DNA of 8,763 bases from Methanobrevibacter thaueri (GCF_015062905.1 NZ_SUTK01000057.1:1-8763); one strand, 5' to 3'. Positions 1-6,663 are shown, numbered from the stretch's first letter. Notes: generated by a model not told the origin, from the sequence alone. Numbers and translations are program-made.

Positions 1-255
1 GTCAGTGTCTTTGGCAGTGATGACAGCAGGAAGATTTGCACCTGTTGAAAATTTATTATACATATTAACGCCGAGGCTTGCCAATTGTGGAACCGGCAGC
101 TTTCGGATTAATGGAATAACTCCATCTTCCTGAGTGTAACCGATTTCCTCTTTTGTCAATATACTTCTTAAATTGCTTTGGCTGGTTGTCAGTCTTGAAT
201 TCATTGTCTGTTCTTTTGTTAGAACTTCTGAAAGGTCTGGTGGTGTAAAAGTCAT
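1..255 (-). CDS. Probable HK97-type major capsid protein, N-terminal 85 residues (runs off the left edge)
   Basis: The frame is open from an ATG at 255 to the window edge, so only the first 85 residues are visible. The start lies 7 bases after the stop of the fibre gene, and a GGGGAG ribosome site overlaps that stop. The visible protein starts MTFTPPDLSEV and contains an amphipathic stretch (about residues 18-36), then GVIPLIRKLPVPQLASLG and a segment ending TGANLPAVITAKDTD. A Pro-rich 'P-I-x-K-L' arm followed by 'TG-x-x-LPAV' resembles the N-terminal arm and early core of HK97-fold capsid proteins, where the order is a distal stop, a 'tsG...vP' strand and an acidic residue. Head-gene context (portal and protease-scaffold upstream on the same strand) agrees. 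The core domains are outside the window, so capsid identity is an inference; that it is a real gene is much surer. Confidence 0.6.
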   Translation of the reverse strand, partial: MTFTPPDLSEVLTKEQTMNSRLTTSQSNLRSILTKEEIGYTQEDGVIPLIRKLPVPQLASLGVNMYNKFSTGANLPAVITAKDTD

Positions 256-261
256 TTTAAT

Positions 262-1251
262 CTAGCTCCCCAATAAATTCAAGTTTGCTGTTTGTGTGGA
301 TGTTATTGTTCCGATGGCAGTTTGTATATTCTCAATAGCTGTAGCTACTGGTGCGTTCTTGATTGCATTGGTTGTGTCTGTTGTGTCTAAAGAGCTTGCA
401 AGATTAACTGGTCCTGCAGGTCCCGTATCACCAGTATCACCTTTAACACCACTGGCACCAGTATCTCCCTTATCTCCTTTAGATCCGGTATCACCAGTAT
501 CACCTTTAACACCACTAGCTCCAGTATCTCCCTTATCTCCTTTAGATCCGGTATCACCAGTATCACCTTTAACACCACTAGCTCCAGTATCTCCTTTTGG
601 CCCAGATATTTCGTCAAAGCCGATTACGGCAGTTGATTCCCTTCCGGTGAAAGTTATTTGCCGGTGTACAGAATCCTTATAAACCTCGATGCTTTCACCG
701 TCTGCACCTGTATCTCCAGTATCGCCTTTAGGTCCTGCAGGTCCGGTATCTCCAGTGTCACCTTTTTGACCGGAACCTCCTGCACCTGCTAATTTAAAGC
801 AGTTAACGTAATTGTATTCATCAGAATCTTCCACAGGATGGAGTGCGAGAAATTCACCTGAGGAGTCTTTAACGGCTCCGTTTTCACCCAGCTTGATTTT
901 ATCTGCCGGCGAAATGTCAGTAATTCCGCTTGCCAGCTTGAGTCTGTATAGCTGACCTAACACTAACACACTGGCTTTGCGTTGTCCGTTGGTCATTACC
1001 ACTGGGTCGTTAACGATTATTCCTATTGGTGTTTCATCTGAGCCTGCAACATATTTTTTAACCATTTCTTTTCCGATTTCGGATTTGTCTGAAATGGTTA
1101 CAGTATCTTCAGGGAAAAGCTTGTTTGTATATTCATAGCCGATGTTCTGGCCGGTTGTGGTAATTACTTCCTTTGATGATACATCTCCATCATCCAGTAA
1201 AAAAGTTGTGACTTCTTTACTTGATTCCAGTAAAACGATTTGGTCTGTCAT
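262..1251 (-). CDS. Collagen-like virion (head) fibre protein with N-terminal decoration-like domain
   Basis: A 329-residue fibre protein. Residues 1-155 form a beta-rich globular domain (with VLGQLYRLKL at 97-106) resembling capsid decoration folds and the neighbour at 2799-3569. A glycine hinge (156-162) leads to collagen-like Gly-X-Y block 1 (161-185), a 31-residue globular insert (186-216), block 2 (217-281, made of 21-residue repeats) and a C-terminal trimer-type end containing DTTNAIKNAPVATAIENI, a motif frequent in phage fibres. Y positions are mostly Thr, Asp or Lys rather than Pro, as in microbial collagens. The start is well supported: ATG overlaps the glycosyltransferase stop as TAATG and is preceded by GAGGTGAG seven bases upstream. 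Position directly before the probable capsid gene suggests a head fibre rather than a tail fibre, but this is inferred from order. Thr-rich triplets are possible O-glycosylation sites. Confidence 0.85.
   Translation of the reverse strand: MTDQIVLLESSKEVTTFLLDDGDVSSKEVITTTGQNIGYEYTNKLFPEDTVTISDKSEIGKEMVKKYVAGSDETPIGIIVNDPVVMTNGQRKASVLVLGQLYRLKLASGITDISPADKIKLGENGAVKDSSGEFLALHPVEDSDEYNYVNCFKLAGAGGSGQKGDTGDTGPAGPKGDTGDTGADGESIEVYKDSVHRQITFTGRESTAVIGFDEISGPKGDTGASGVKGDTGDTGSKGDKGDTGASGVKGDTGDTGSKGDKGDTGASGVKGDTGDTGPAGPVNLASSLDTTDTTNAIKNAPVATAIENIQTAIGTITSTQTANLNLLGS
425..597. repeat. 63-bp in-frame tandem repeat in the collagen block
   Basis: Two full 63-bp units (425-487, 488-550) and most of a third (551-597) lie in direct tandem, encoding 21 residues or seven Gly-X-Y triplets each. 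Units 2 and 3 are closer to each other than to unit 1 (ACTAGCTCC against ACTGGCACC on the plus strand). The near identity at DNA level points to recent duplication and makes copy-number change by recombination or slippage likely, always in frame. Confidence 0.9.
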
Positions 1252-1850
1252 TAAATACTCACCTCATATATGTGGTTTGCTTTAACAGTTGGATTGCATT
1301 TGATATTGATTCCATTTTTTCTGGCCTCTGTGCAGAAATATAAATCTTCAGACAGTACGGTATCATCATCGTAGATTACATATCTGAAATACGGATATTC
1401 CATCTTCCTGAAGACATTAACATTAACGAGAGCTATTCCCAGTCCTCCGCCTTTAATGTCAAATGGATCAATAGCTTCCAGTAATGTTTTCCCATGGATC
1501 ATGTTTTCATCGGTGTAATCTTTTCCGAAATTGAAAATAACCGTCTGATCATTAACGGTTCTTTTCTTGTAGTACCATCCAAGAGCAATATCTGCCTCAC
1601 ATTCCAATAGCTTAATTAATGTATCTTTTGGAACTTTAACGTCTGAGTCTATCATCAGCACGTAGTCAAAGTTATAGTTAAGTGATAGCTTTGCTATTTC
1701 GTTTCTTGCACGTGCACAGTCATAGCCCTTAACATAATCGAAATACAGATTGTAACCTGCAGGATTTGTTAAATCAAATATTGCCTTAAAGCATTCAGGT
1801 TTAATATTTTCGAATGTTGGAACTGCAATCAAGATTTTACCTTTCATCAT
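1251..1850 (-). CDS. GT-A fold glycosyltransferase, small virion-associated type
   Basis: A 199-residue cytosolic enzyme predicted to transfer a sugar from a nucleotide donor. It starts with the GT-A signature strand KILIAVPTFENI (4-15), then the donor-binding ARARNEIA segment (46-53) and the metal-binding DxD motif in YVLMIDSDVKVP (D68, D70). A glycine turn (GGGLGIALV, 134-142), an acidic SEDLYFC motif (167-173, candidate acceptor-site acid) and a late His (H193) follow in the order seen in GT2-like and Anp1-like enzymes. The length is that of a bare catalytic domain with no membrane anchor. GGAGG lies nine bases before the ATG at 1850. The gene overlaps the upstream membrane protein by 14 bases and the fibre gene by TAATG, so translation is probably coupled. 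The neighbouring Thr-rich collagen fibre is the obvious candidate substrate, an inference; donor sugar unknown. Confidence 0.85.
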   Translation of the reverse strand: MMKGKILIAVPTFENIKPECFKAIFDLTNPAGYNLYFDYVKGYDCARARNEIAKLSLNYNFDYVLMIDSDVKVPKDTLIKLLECEADIALGWYYKKRTVNDQTVIFNFGKDYTDENMIHGKTLLEAIDPFDIKGGGLGIALVNVNVFRKMEYPYFRYVIYDDDTVLSEDLYFCTEARKNGINIKCNPTVKANHIYEVSI

Positions 1851-2106
1851 CGGTATTGTCCTCCAACTTTCTGAGTCTTTCTTCTAAATCATCAATAGTT
1901 ACCTTATCTGATTTCTCACATCTATACTGATACAAGTCAATTAATGCTACAATGGTAATGGCTAAAGCAAATGGTAAAAGTCCTTCCATTAAAGCATACT
2001 TTGATGCATTATCCATTATGATGTTGATTGCAATTGCGGTTAAAACGGCACTTGAAATTGTTTTGGTAAAGTTGCAAATAACAATTTTCTTTTTTAAATT
2101 TTTCAT
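1837..2106 (-). CDS. Small protein with two membrane spans and C-terminal coiled coil
   Basis: An 89-residue hypothetical membrane protein. A basic N-terminus (MKNLKKK) is followed by hydrophobic segments at about 17-31 and 41-59, then a charged tail with a short heptad-like helix (70-84, DDLEERLRKLED). Two spans with a short loop and a charged tail fit small holins or holin partners, but also many virus membrane proteins. The ATG at 2106 has only a weak CTGAT ribosome site nearby and no better start is seen. It lies 33 bases downstream of the other two-span protein and overlaps the glycosyltransferase start, so it belongs to the late operon. I do not recognise the family; a lysis role is only suggested by pairing of two small membrane genes. 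No endolysin is visible in this window. Confidence 0.75.
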   Translation of the reverse strand: MKNLKKKIVICNFTKTISSAVLTAIAINIIMDNASKYALMEGLLPFALAITIVALIDLYQYRCEKSDKVTIDDLEERLRKLEDNTDDER

Positions 2107-2139
2107 AATTATCAGCTTAATATTATTCTCCAGAGAATC

Positions 2140-2391
2140 TTATTTTTCTTCAGGAAATCCCAATACTCTTTTAGCTTGTTTTTTTGCGTATTCAACATCA
2201 CCTTCGCCTCTTACACGGCTTGCATAATGACTAGCTACACCTAACACAATCATACAAATACAGTATGGTATGGTATTTTCAGTAATTCCTAAGCTTTCAG
2301 AATATAACATTACAATCGGAATGACAGTGACCAGAAATGAAGTTAATATGTCAATGTCCTTTCTGTTCCTTTCTATCCATTCATAAATCAT
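2140..2391 (-). CDS. Small two-span membrane protein, possible holin
   Basis: An 83-residue protein (84 if the preceding ATG is used). Hydrophobic segments at about 14-30 (ILTSFLVTVIPIVMLY) and 40-56 (TIPYCICMIVLGVASHY) are separated by a short polar loop. The N-terminus (MIYEWIERNRKDID) and C-terminus (YAKKQAKRVLGFPEEK) are charged. Size, two spans and charged tail fit a class II-like holin; the same layout occurs in unrelated viral membrane proteins. A perfect GGTGAT site precedes two adjacent ATGs: the second, at 2391, gives a five-base spacing and is preferred, while the first (2394) would overlap the 51-codon gene as ATGA. Either way translation should be coupled to that gene. The holin call rests on shape and context only. 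Confidence 0.75.
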   Translation of the reverse strand: MIYEWIERNRKDIDILTSFLVTVIPIVMLYSESLGITENTIPYCICMIVLGVASHYASRVRGEGDVEYAKKQAKRVLGFPEEK

Positions 2392-2546
2392 CATTTATCA
2401 CCTTCAAATGCTTTGTTGGTATGGCTGAGGATTACTCCGTCAACACAAATCTTTTCTTCACTTTCGTATACCTTTTCAGCATTGTCAGCTTCATTCATCC
2501 ATTCTTCGTACTCTTCAACTGTTTCAAAGTATTTGATGTATTTCAT
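2391..2546 (-). CDS. 51-residue acidic protein of unknown function
   Basis: A short gene, MKYIKYFETVEEYEEWMNEA at the N-terminus, ending NKAFEGDK. It is supported by a strong GGGAGG ribosome site five bases before the ATG, by an ATGA overlap with the upstream 63-codon gene, and by a TGA that overlaps the next start, which is how real genes are packed in this operon. The first half is an acidic amphipathic helix (FETVEEYEEWMNEADNAEKVYESEE, written here as positions 7-31 in essence), followed by a small strand-turn-strand part (ICVDGVILSHTN). There is no signal peptide and no membrane segment. I do not recognise the family; its position after a fibre-linker gene suggests a small virion or fibre accessory protein. 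Confidence 0.7.
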   Translation of the reverse strand: MKYIKYFETVEEYEEWMNEADNAEKVYESEEKICVDGVILSHTNKAFEGDK

Positions 2547-2734
2547 TGTGCCTCCCAAGTAATTGAATAATATAGAATGCCATCTTCGATTTTAAATGAT
2601 ATAATAGGTTTGACGGCATAAGGATAACCTGAGTCAACGTATTTGATACCGTTCCAATAGAACCAGTGGCCTGTTGACTGATCTATGTATGGTCCTTTGT
2701 TTTCAAGTGTTCCCACCAGTTTCCTTATTGTCAT
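2543..2734 (-). CDS. 63-residue phage fibre/baseplate linker-like protein
   Basis: The central motif GPYIDQSTGHWFYWNGIKYV (14-33) followed by DSG matches the short 'P-x-I-x-x-x-T-G-x-W-x-x-(W/Y)-N ... Y-x-D-[TS]-G' module seen repeatedly at the ends of tail-fibre and baseplate proteins, where it joins or caps beta-rich fibre domains. The tail FKIEDGILYYSITWEAQ resembles the end of the decoration-like protein just upstream (FVWEDNKLYMEWEG), hinting at a shared C-terminal strand pair. I chose the ATG at 2734 because GGTGAGG sits about six bases upstream and because the longer open frame to 2890 runs through the A+T-rich promoter block and overlaps the preceding gene. Its stop overlaps the next start as ATGA. 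Function as a virion part is inferred. Confidence 0.75.
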   Translation of the reverse strand: MTIRKLVGTLENKGPYIDQSTGHWFYWNGIKYVDSGYPYAVKPIISFKIEDGILYYSITWEAQ

Positions 2735-2759
2735 CTTAAACCTCACCACAATATTATAT

Positions 2760-2810
2760 TTTTTATTATATAATTTATTATATATTTTATTATTTCTTTT
2801 ATATAAAATA
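2760..2810 (-). promoter_or_regulatory. Late promoter block, copy A
   Basis: A purely A+T block with a minus-strand TATA box (plus-strand TTTTATATAAAA, about 2797-2808) some 60 bases before the 63-codon gene and overlapping the end of the decoration-like gene. It matches copy B (8115-8164) with three differences over the first 47 bases and no gaps, and its right half matches copy C (4770-4799). Placement upstream of three minus-strand units supports a promoter role; a start near 2775 would give a leader of about 40 bases containing GGTGAGG. Confidence 0.6.
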
Positions 2811-3569
2811 TACTTTTTCATCCTCACTGCACCCTTCCCATTCCATGTACAGCTTGTTGTCCTCCCACACAAATCTGACATTATTGACAATAGCTACGTC
2901 CGGAAGCTCACAATATGTAACTCCATCATTATCCTTGACATAATTGGCCTGCGCCATAATGTTGGATTCAGTTGGTACAATCATGTTTACCACGTGAGTT
3001 ATTTCATCCTGTTCAAAGGAACAGTCAGCAAGATCAATACAGTTCTGGGATTCAGGATACATTTCGATTTCAGACATTTGCCTGTATACTCTAATGTATT
3101 CCGTATGTTCGTTTTCCGTTAGGTTAACGATTGAAAGTAGTCTTAAATCATGGCCTTGTGTTGGATTACATTCACCGTCACTGTCAATGTAGATTCTTGT
3201 GTTGGGCAATATATCTGCTGAAGCTGGTCTTTTGAGTTTTAATCTGAAAACATCACCAAGTACAGCAACAGCTACAAGAGTATGGCCTGAAGATTTGACT
3301 TGTACTTTACCTAATAAATAGCCAAAAGCTAAATCTCCTTCCTTTGCTTTCTTTACTATCGTGTGTTCCATTGTTGAGGATTCATCTAATGTTACCATTT
3401 CCCCGACTCTGCATTGGTTTTCAGATATCCAGGCAGTGTGTTCCTCATTAACATAGAACCTCTCACCCTCATCCAGAAGACAAGCTATTACGTCCATCTT
3501 TTCTTCATGGCTCAATCCTGTTGGATATCCACGGCCATGTCCGATTGTTTCTCTATATTCTTCAATCAT
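2799..3569 (-). CDS. Virion decoration-like protein, paralogue of the fibre N-terminal domain
   Basis: A 256-residue soluble protein. Residues 25-165 are beta-rich and run parallel to the N-terminal domain of the collagen fibre: MEHTIVKKAKEGDLAFGYLL (67-86) and VLGDVFRLKL (103-112), then 'ADILPNTRIYID' (118-129), line up in order with MVKKYVAGSDETPIGIIV, VLGQLYRLKL and 'DISPADKIKL' of that protein. This 'GxL...VLGxxxRLKL...I.P.xxI' pattern is like capsid decoration (gpD/DUF2190-type) folds. A C-terminal part (170-256) carries extra strands ending WEDNKLYMEWEG. Its ATG directly follows the stop of the adhesin gene with only a weak GGTG site, so it is probably co-translated. No signal peptide or membrane span. 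The paralogy is seen directly; the decoration role is an inference. Confidence 0.75.
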   Translation of the reverse strand: MIEEYRETIGHGRGYPTGLSHEEKMDVIACLLDEGERFYVNEEHTAWISENQCRVGEMVTLDESSTMEHTIVKKAKEGDLAFGYLLGKVQVKSSGHTLVAVAVLGDVFRLKLKRPASADILPNTRIYIDSDGECNPTQGHDLRLLSIVNLTENEHTEYIRVYRQMSEIEMYPESQNCIDLADCSFEQDEITHVVNMIVPTESNIMAQANYVKDNDGVTYCELPDVAIVNNVRFVWEDNKLYMEWEGCSEDEKVYFI

Positions 3570-4763
3570 TTAAAACACCCAGTCCCAATCTTTGTTTTTA
3601 ATTTTATCTGGAATGTATAGTCCAGTATTTTCCATTGACTCATCATCAGCATCCCACAATAGCTTACTGCCTTTATAAGCTTTAGGATATTCATGTTCAC
3701 CTTTATATAATCTGATTCCAGTTTTGGTATCCTTCTCTGTTACAGTTACTTCTGGAATTCCATTAGCTGCGAACAATGGTGATGGGAAGATTAACATCCA
3801 CTTCAAATCAACATAGTTGTATTCTTCAAATTCTGTTGTTGCAAAGAATGTTGGAGCTATTTCAACTTCAGCGAAATTAGTGTCATAAATTTTGGTTGGA
3901 TTGTTCCTGCTGAATCCTTCAAGGTAATCACTGTTTGATGAAAAACCAGTTCCTACTCTTCCGTGAATATGATATTGTTTATAACTTCCATTTGTGTCAC
4001 TTCCCTGATTGTAAGCGTCCCATGATGAAACCTGAACTAATGTTTTAGCTCCGTTAAACATCAGATAGCTTTTGTCACTTCCTGCCCAGTTGAGTGATGT
4101 TGTCTTGGTGTCAATGCCATATGTTGTGAGACTTCCGTCCACCTGCATCATGACACTTCCAGTTGTTGAACCATGATATGTTGCATTATCATTAACATCA
4201 ACACAACCGGAAATTCTTTTAAATCTTGCTATAACAACACGATTGTTAGATAATGATTGACCTGAAGCAATTGATGTGAATAATGATGTTGGAGAGCTAC
4301 CGTCAAGACTTGGAACAAATTTTGCTCTTAAAAATCTGCCGCTATCTGTTGAGTCATTGTTGATGCTTAAACCGGAGTAGTTCATGAAAAAGTTTGAGTA
4401 TGTATCAGAGTTTGCATCAAACATTAACACTTCACTTCCAGTTGTTAAAGTACTTGAGAATATTGTTGAAGTATCGTAAACTTCAATGATCAACTTTGTT
4501 GTTTGTGAAATCTTACCAACAGGAATTCTAGCAAGTATTGCTGCAGCCTGAGATCCATAACTTGGAAGGTAAAATAAAGGACATGAAGTTCCATCTTTTG
4601 TTTTAATCTTTAGATTTTTCAAATCGCTTCTGAATAAACTGGCATAAGAACTGCTAGCTAACGAATCCAAGTATATATAATCATAACTAGATGAATAGCT
4701 ACCACTCCTTTGGTTGTAATTGCTCATTGCAATATTGATTTGCAATTCTTTTATTAATGTCAT
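3570..4763 (-). CDS. DUF2341-like surface adhesin of the virion
   Basis: A Ser/Thr/Tyr/Asn-rich beta protein of 397 residues with no signal peptide, as expected for a virion protein assembled inside the cell. A Ser/Tyr-rich N-terminus (14-40) leads to a DUF2341-like domain: the order 'FRSDLKNLKIKTKDGTSCPL ... ARIPVGKISQTTKLIIEVY' (about 44-97) matches the family's 'dLrF.d.dG..l ... wVkip.i....tt.i.vYy' pattern. A long beta region (110-320) could be a lectin-type jelly roll, as often follows DUF2341 in adhesins. The C-terminus (340-397) has a 'Y.GsklLWD' motif common in phage tail and fibre proteins. I place the start at ATG 4763, not at 4820, because a minus-strand TATA box at 4786-4795 sits 27 bases upstream, giving a leaderless mRNA. 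Host binding is inferred. Confidence 0.75.
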   Translation of the reverse strand: MTLIKELQINIAMSNYNQRSGSYSSSYDYIYLDSLASSSYASLFRSDLKNLKIKTKDGTSCPLFYLPSYGSQAAAILARIPVGKISQTTKLIIEVYDTSTIFSSTLTTGSEVLMFDANSDTYSNFFMNYSGLSINNDSTDSGRFLRAKFVPSLDGSSPTSLFTSIASGQSLSNNRVVIARFKRISGCVDVNDNATYHGSTTGSVMMQVDGSLTTYGIDTKTTSLNWAGSDKSYLMFNGAKTLVQVSSWDAYNQGSDTNGSYKQYHIHGRVGTGFSSNSDYLEGFSRNNPTKIYDTNFAEVEIAPTFFATTEFEEYNYVDLKWMLIFPSPLFAANGIPEVTVTEKDTKTGIRLYKGEHEYPKAYKGSKLLWDADDESMENTGLYIPDKIKNKDWDWVF

Positions 4764-4769
4764 GAATAA

Positions 4770-4799
4770 TATTTTATTATCCTTTTTATATAAATTATA
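4770..4799 (-). promoter_or_regulatory. Late promoter block, copy C (leaderless start of the adhesin gene)
   Basis: Plus-strand TTTATATAAA (4786-4795, palindromic at its core) is a TATA box about 27 bases before the ATG at 4763. The block matches the right half of copy A with about four differences in 30 bases. No ribosome site precedes the ATG, in agreement with leaderless translation. Confidence 0.6.
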
Positions 4800-4830
4800 T
4801 AATAAAAAAAATAATAACAAAAAGAGACAT

Positions 4831-4850
4831 AGAAAAACATATTATAAAAA
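4831..4850 (+). promoter_or_regulatory. Promoter of the HEPN gene
   Basis: AGAAAAACAT (BRE-like, purine-rich) followed by ATTATAAAAA, centred about 24 bases before the ATG at 4869. No Shine-Dalgarno sequence lies upstream of that ATG, so the mRNA probably begins at or very near the start codon. The promoter faces away from the adhesin promoter 40-50 bases to the left, making a divergent pair. Confidence 0.55.
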
Positions 4851-4868
4851 CCTTAAAAAAATAATATC

Positions 4869-6383
4869 ATGGCATTCCCAGATGTTGGTCGAGACCACGA
4901 AATAAATAATGAATTGTTATTATTTAGAGAATTATTTAATACTAAAAGTAAATATCGTAATTACTTATTAATTAGTCATGGTGGACGAATTACACAACAT
5001 TTAGTTGAATTTTCAGCATACTGTAAAAAGGGTATTGTTCCTACTTATAAAGAAGATTTTAAATATTTTCTTGATGAATGTGAATTTATTCCTAAATCTA
5101 TTCGAATTATTATTTTACAATTTTATGATTTTAGAAAAAATTTTGACTATTCCTTGAAATATGAAAAAGAATTAAATCATGCAATGGTATCATATTTAGA
5201 AACTTTTTATAATATTTTGGATTGGTTTGAACTTTTTTATCGAATGGAATTTTATGATGAAAAAAAGAAATTTGAAGAAATATCAAAAACTAAAACAACA
5301 CTAAAGAAAAAGATTAATAAGTTAAAAAGTCAAACTGGAATCGGTGATAAAAATATTAACATAGATAACGATTTTGAAGAAAATTCACAAGACGATATTA
5401 ATTTGATTCTAAATAAAATAGAAATGTGTGCCCCAGAAATTTATGCGGTATTAATAAAAATATTAGAATCTAATAAAAAAGTGATTAAAAATCAAGAAAG
5501 AGAACATCAAGAGCACGAAGATCAGAAGCAACAACTAAATAATATCGAAGATAAAATTGATAACCTTACTGAACAACTTAAAGTTTATAATGAATCTTTA
5601 GCTACTCGTCGAGAAAGTATACAAGGAAAACTTGAAGACGCAAAGGATAATGAAGATAAGAAAGAAAAACTTTATAATGAATTTAATCATAAAGCTGCAA
5701 AAGAACTTAAAGAGAATATTAAAGATTATGCAGATAAAAATGAGTATGATGAAGAAGAAGAAAGGGTTATTGATAGTTTGGGAGAATGTGCTTGGAATAA
5801 ATTAGAAAAAGATTCTCAAATGTTTTTAGTAACTTCAGAAATTACATACAATCATTTATGTGACCTTGGAAATAAAGTGGATTATTCTGGAGTTTGTTTA
5901 TCAGTTACTAAAGCACTAGAAATAGAATTAAAAAAAATATTTTATAAAGGTTTTATAGATTTTTTAGATGAAAATTATGAATATTCAGAATATCATTCTT
6001 CATTTTTTAATCATGATATAATACAAAAAGGTAATTTAAAAAAAGAGACAAAATGGACTTTGGGAGGGATACCATATATATTAGGTGCTAATAAAAATAA
6101 GAAGTTAGAACCTGAAATACATGAAAATAATGCTTCAAAATTACTTGAATATTCAAAACATGCATTATTTGATCCAAACAAACATAGCGATGACGAAATT
6201 AAAAAAACATTAAAATTTTATGGATCTAAAATTGATAGCATCACTCAAAAGTATAGGAATAAAGCAGCACATACATACAGAATTAAAGATTCAAAAGCTA
6301 AACAATGTCTTGATTATGTTATCGATGTAAAACGATTCCTTGGATGCATGTTAGATTCTTTCGATAAAGAACATGGAGATTAA
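4869..6383 (+). CDS. Coiled-coil protein with C-terminal HEPN-type domain; candidate defence or toxin RNase
   Basis: A 504-residue, charged, all-helical protein on the opposite strand to every neighbour. Residues 15-128 form a helical domain. A lysine/glutamate-rich coiled coil spans 129-300, broken by an acidic linker near 158-177. The C-terminal domain (300-500) has 'W-x-x-L...S-x-x-F-L-x-T-(A/S)-E' (309-324), 'DYSGVCLSVTKALEIEL' (338-354) and KYRNKAAHTYRI (461-472). R463-N-K-A-A-H468 is the Rx4-6H motif of HEPN ribonucleases, placed at the start of a late helix as usual. The N-terminal domain also has R30-x6-H37 and a 'YDFRKNF...YLETFYNILDWFELF' run that may be a degenerate HEPN/DUF4145-like domain. 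Codon choice is far richer in A+T than the late genes, a sign of transfer. HEPN proteins are common in abortive-infection, toxin and CRISPR systems; the exact family is not recognised. Confidence 0.85.
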   Translation: MAFPDVGRDHEINNELLLFRELFNTKSKYRNYLLISHGGRITQHLVEFSAYCKKGIVPTYKEDFKYFLDECEFIPKSIRIIILQFYDFRKNFDYSLKYEKELNHAMVSYLETFYNILDWFELFYRMEFYDEKKKFEEISKTKTTLKKKINKLKSQTGIGDKNINIDNDFEENSQDDINLILNKIEMCAPEIYAVLIKILESNKKVIKNQEREHQEHEDQKQQLNNIEDKIDNLTEQLKVYNESLATRRESIQGKLEDAKDNEDKKEKLYNEFNHKAAKELKENIKDYADKNEYDEEEERVIDSLGECAWNKLEKDSQMFLVTSEITYNHLCDLGNKVDYSGVCLSVTKALEIELKKIFYKGFIDFLDENYEYSEYHSSFFNHDIIQKGNLKKETKWTLGGIPYILGANKNKKLEPEIHENNASKLLEYSKHALFDPNKHSDDEIKKTLKFYGSKIDSITQKYRNKAAHTYRIKDSKAKQCLDYVIDVKRFLGCMLDSFDKEHGD

Positions 6384-6385
6384 GA

Positions 6386-6453
6386 GTTAATCATATTAAA
6401 AATAATGATGAATTAACATTAACATCTGCTTCTATTATTTATACTTGTTTTTA
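6386..6453 (+). terminator. Hairpin plus T-run after the HEPN gene
   Basis: Three bases past the stop, GTTAATCAT (6386-6394) can pair with ATG-A-ATTAAC (6408-6417, one bulged A). A TTTTT run follows at 6449-6453. Archaeal termination depends mainly on T-runs, so the later T-run is the likelier end point. A+T-rich pairing of this kind also arises by chance. Confidence 0.35.
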
Positions 6454-6547
6454 AAATGTAGTGTATATGCATAGATAGAATGTAAATTATTTTTTAATAT
6501 CCTTGTTGTTAATGTAATGCACACCTAACCATATTGAATAAATCTAG

Positions 6548-6560
6548 TTATATATATTTT
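6548..6560 (+). promoter_or_regulatory. Possible promoter of the structured RNA
   Basis: TTATATATATTTT is a TATA-like string with a TCTAG rather than a clear BRE before it. It would place a start near 6575-6585, just upstream of the strongly folded region. In DNA this rich in A+T the match is weak evidence; the RNA could equally be processed from the 3' side of the HEPN transcript. Confidence 0.3.
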
Positions 6561-6663
6561 AATTAATAGTAACATCAATTATTTGATAGGTTACATTACT
6601 TCAAGAAATAGTAATTAATAAAAATTAGTTTTGGACCATCCACTTATCATATCCTTGTTATAC

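Noticed and set aside
425..597. Repeat array as CRISPR
   Set aside because: The repeats are contiguous 63-bp coding units with no unique spacers, and they keep the reading frame.
296..682. 128-codon plus-strand frame with Pro-Val-Ser-Pro-Leu repeats
   Set aside because: It is the antisense shadow of the collagen repeats; the minus frame has a ribosome site, clear domains and operon context.
2735..2890. N-terminal extension of the 63-residue protein to a start at 2890
   Set aside because: It would translate the A+T promoter block into Lys/Tyr/Asn-rich sequence and overlap the previous gene by 92 bases; the ATG at 2734 has a good GGTGAGG site.
2685..3122. 145-codon plus-strand frame
   Set aside because: It crosses the promoter block and is antisense to the decoration-like gene; no ribosome site, and the hydrophobic content reflects T-rich antisense codons.
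4764..4820. Upstream start of the adhesin at 4820
   Set aside because: That start would lie upstream of the TATA box that serves the gene; the ATG at 4763 is placed exactly for a leaderless transcript.
6386..6600. Attachment site or origin in the A+T-rich gap
   Set aside because: No direct repeat pair flanking the insert, no iterons and no integrase nearby are visible in this window.
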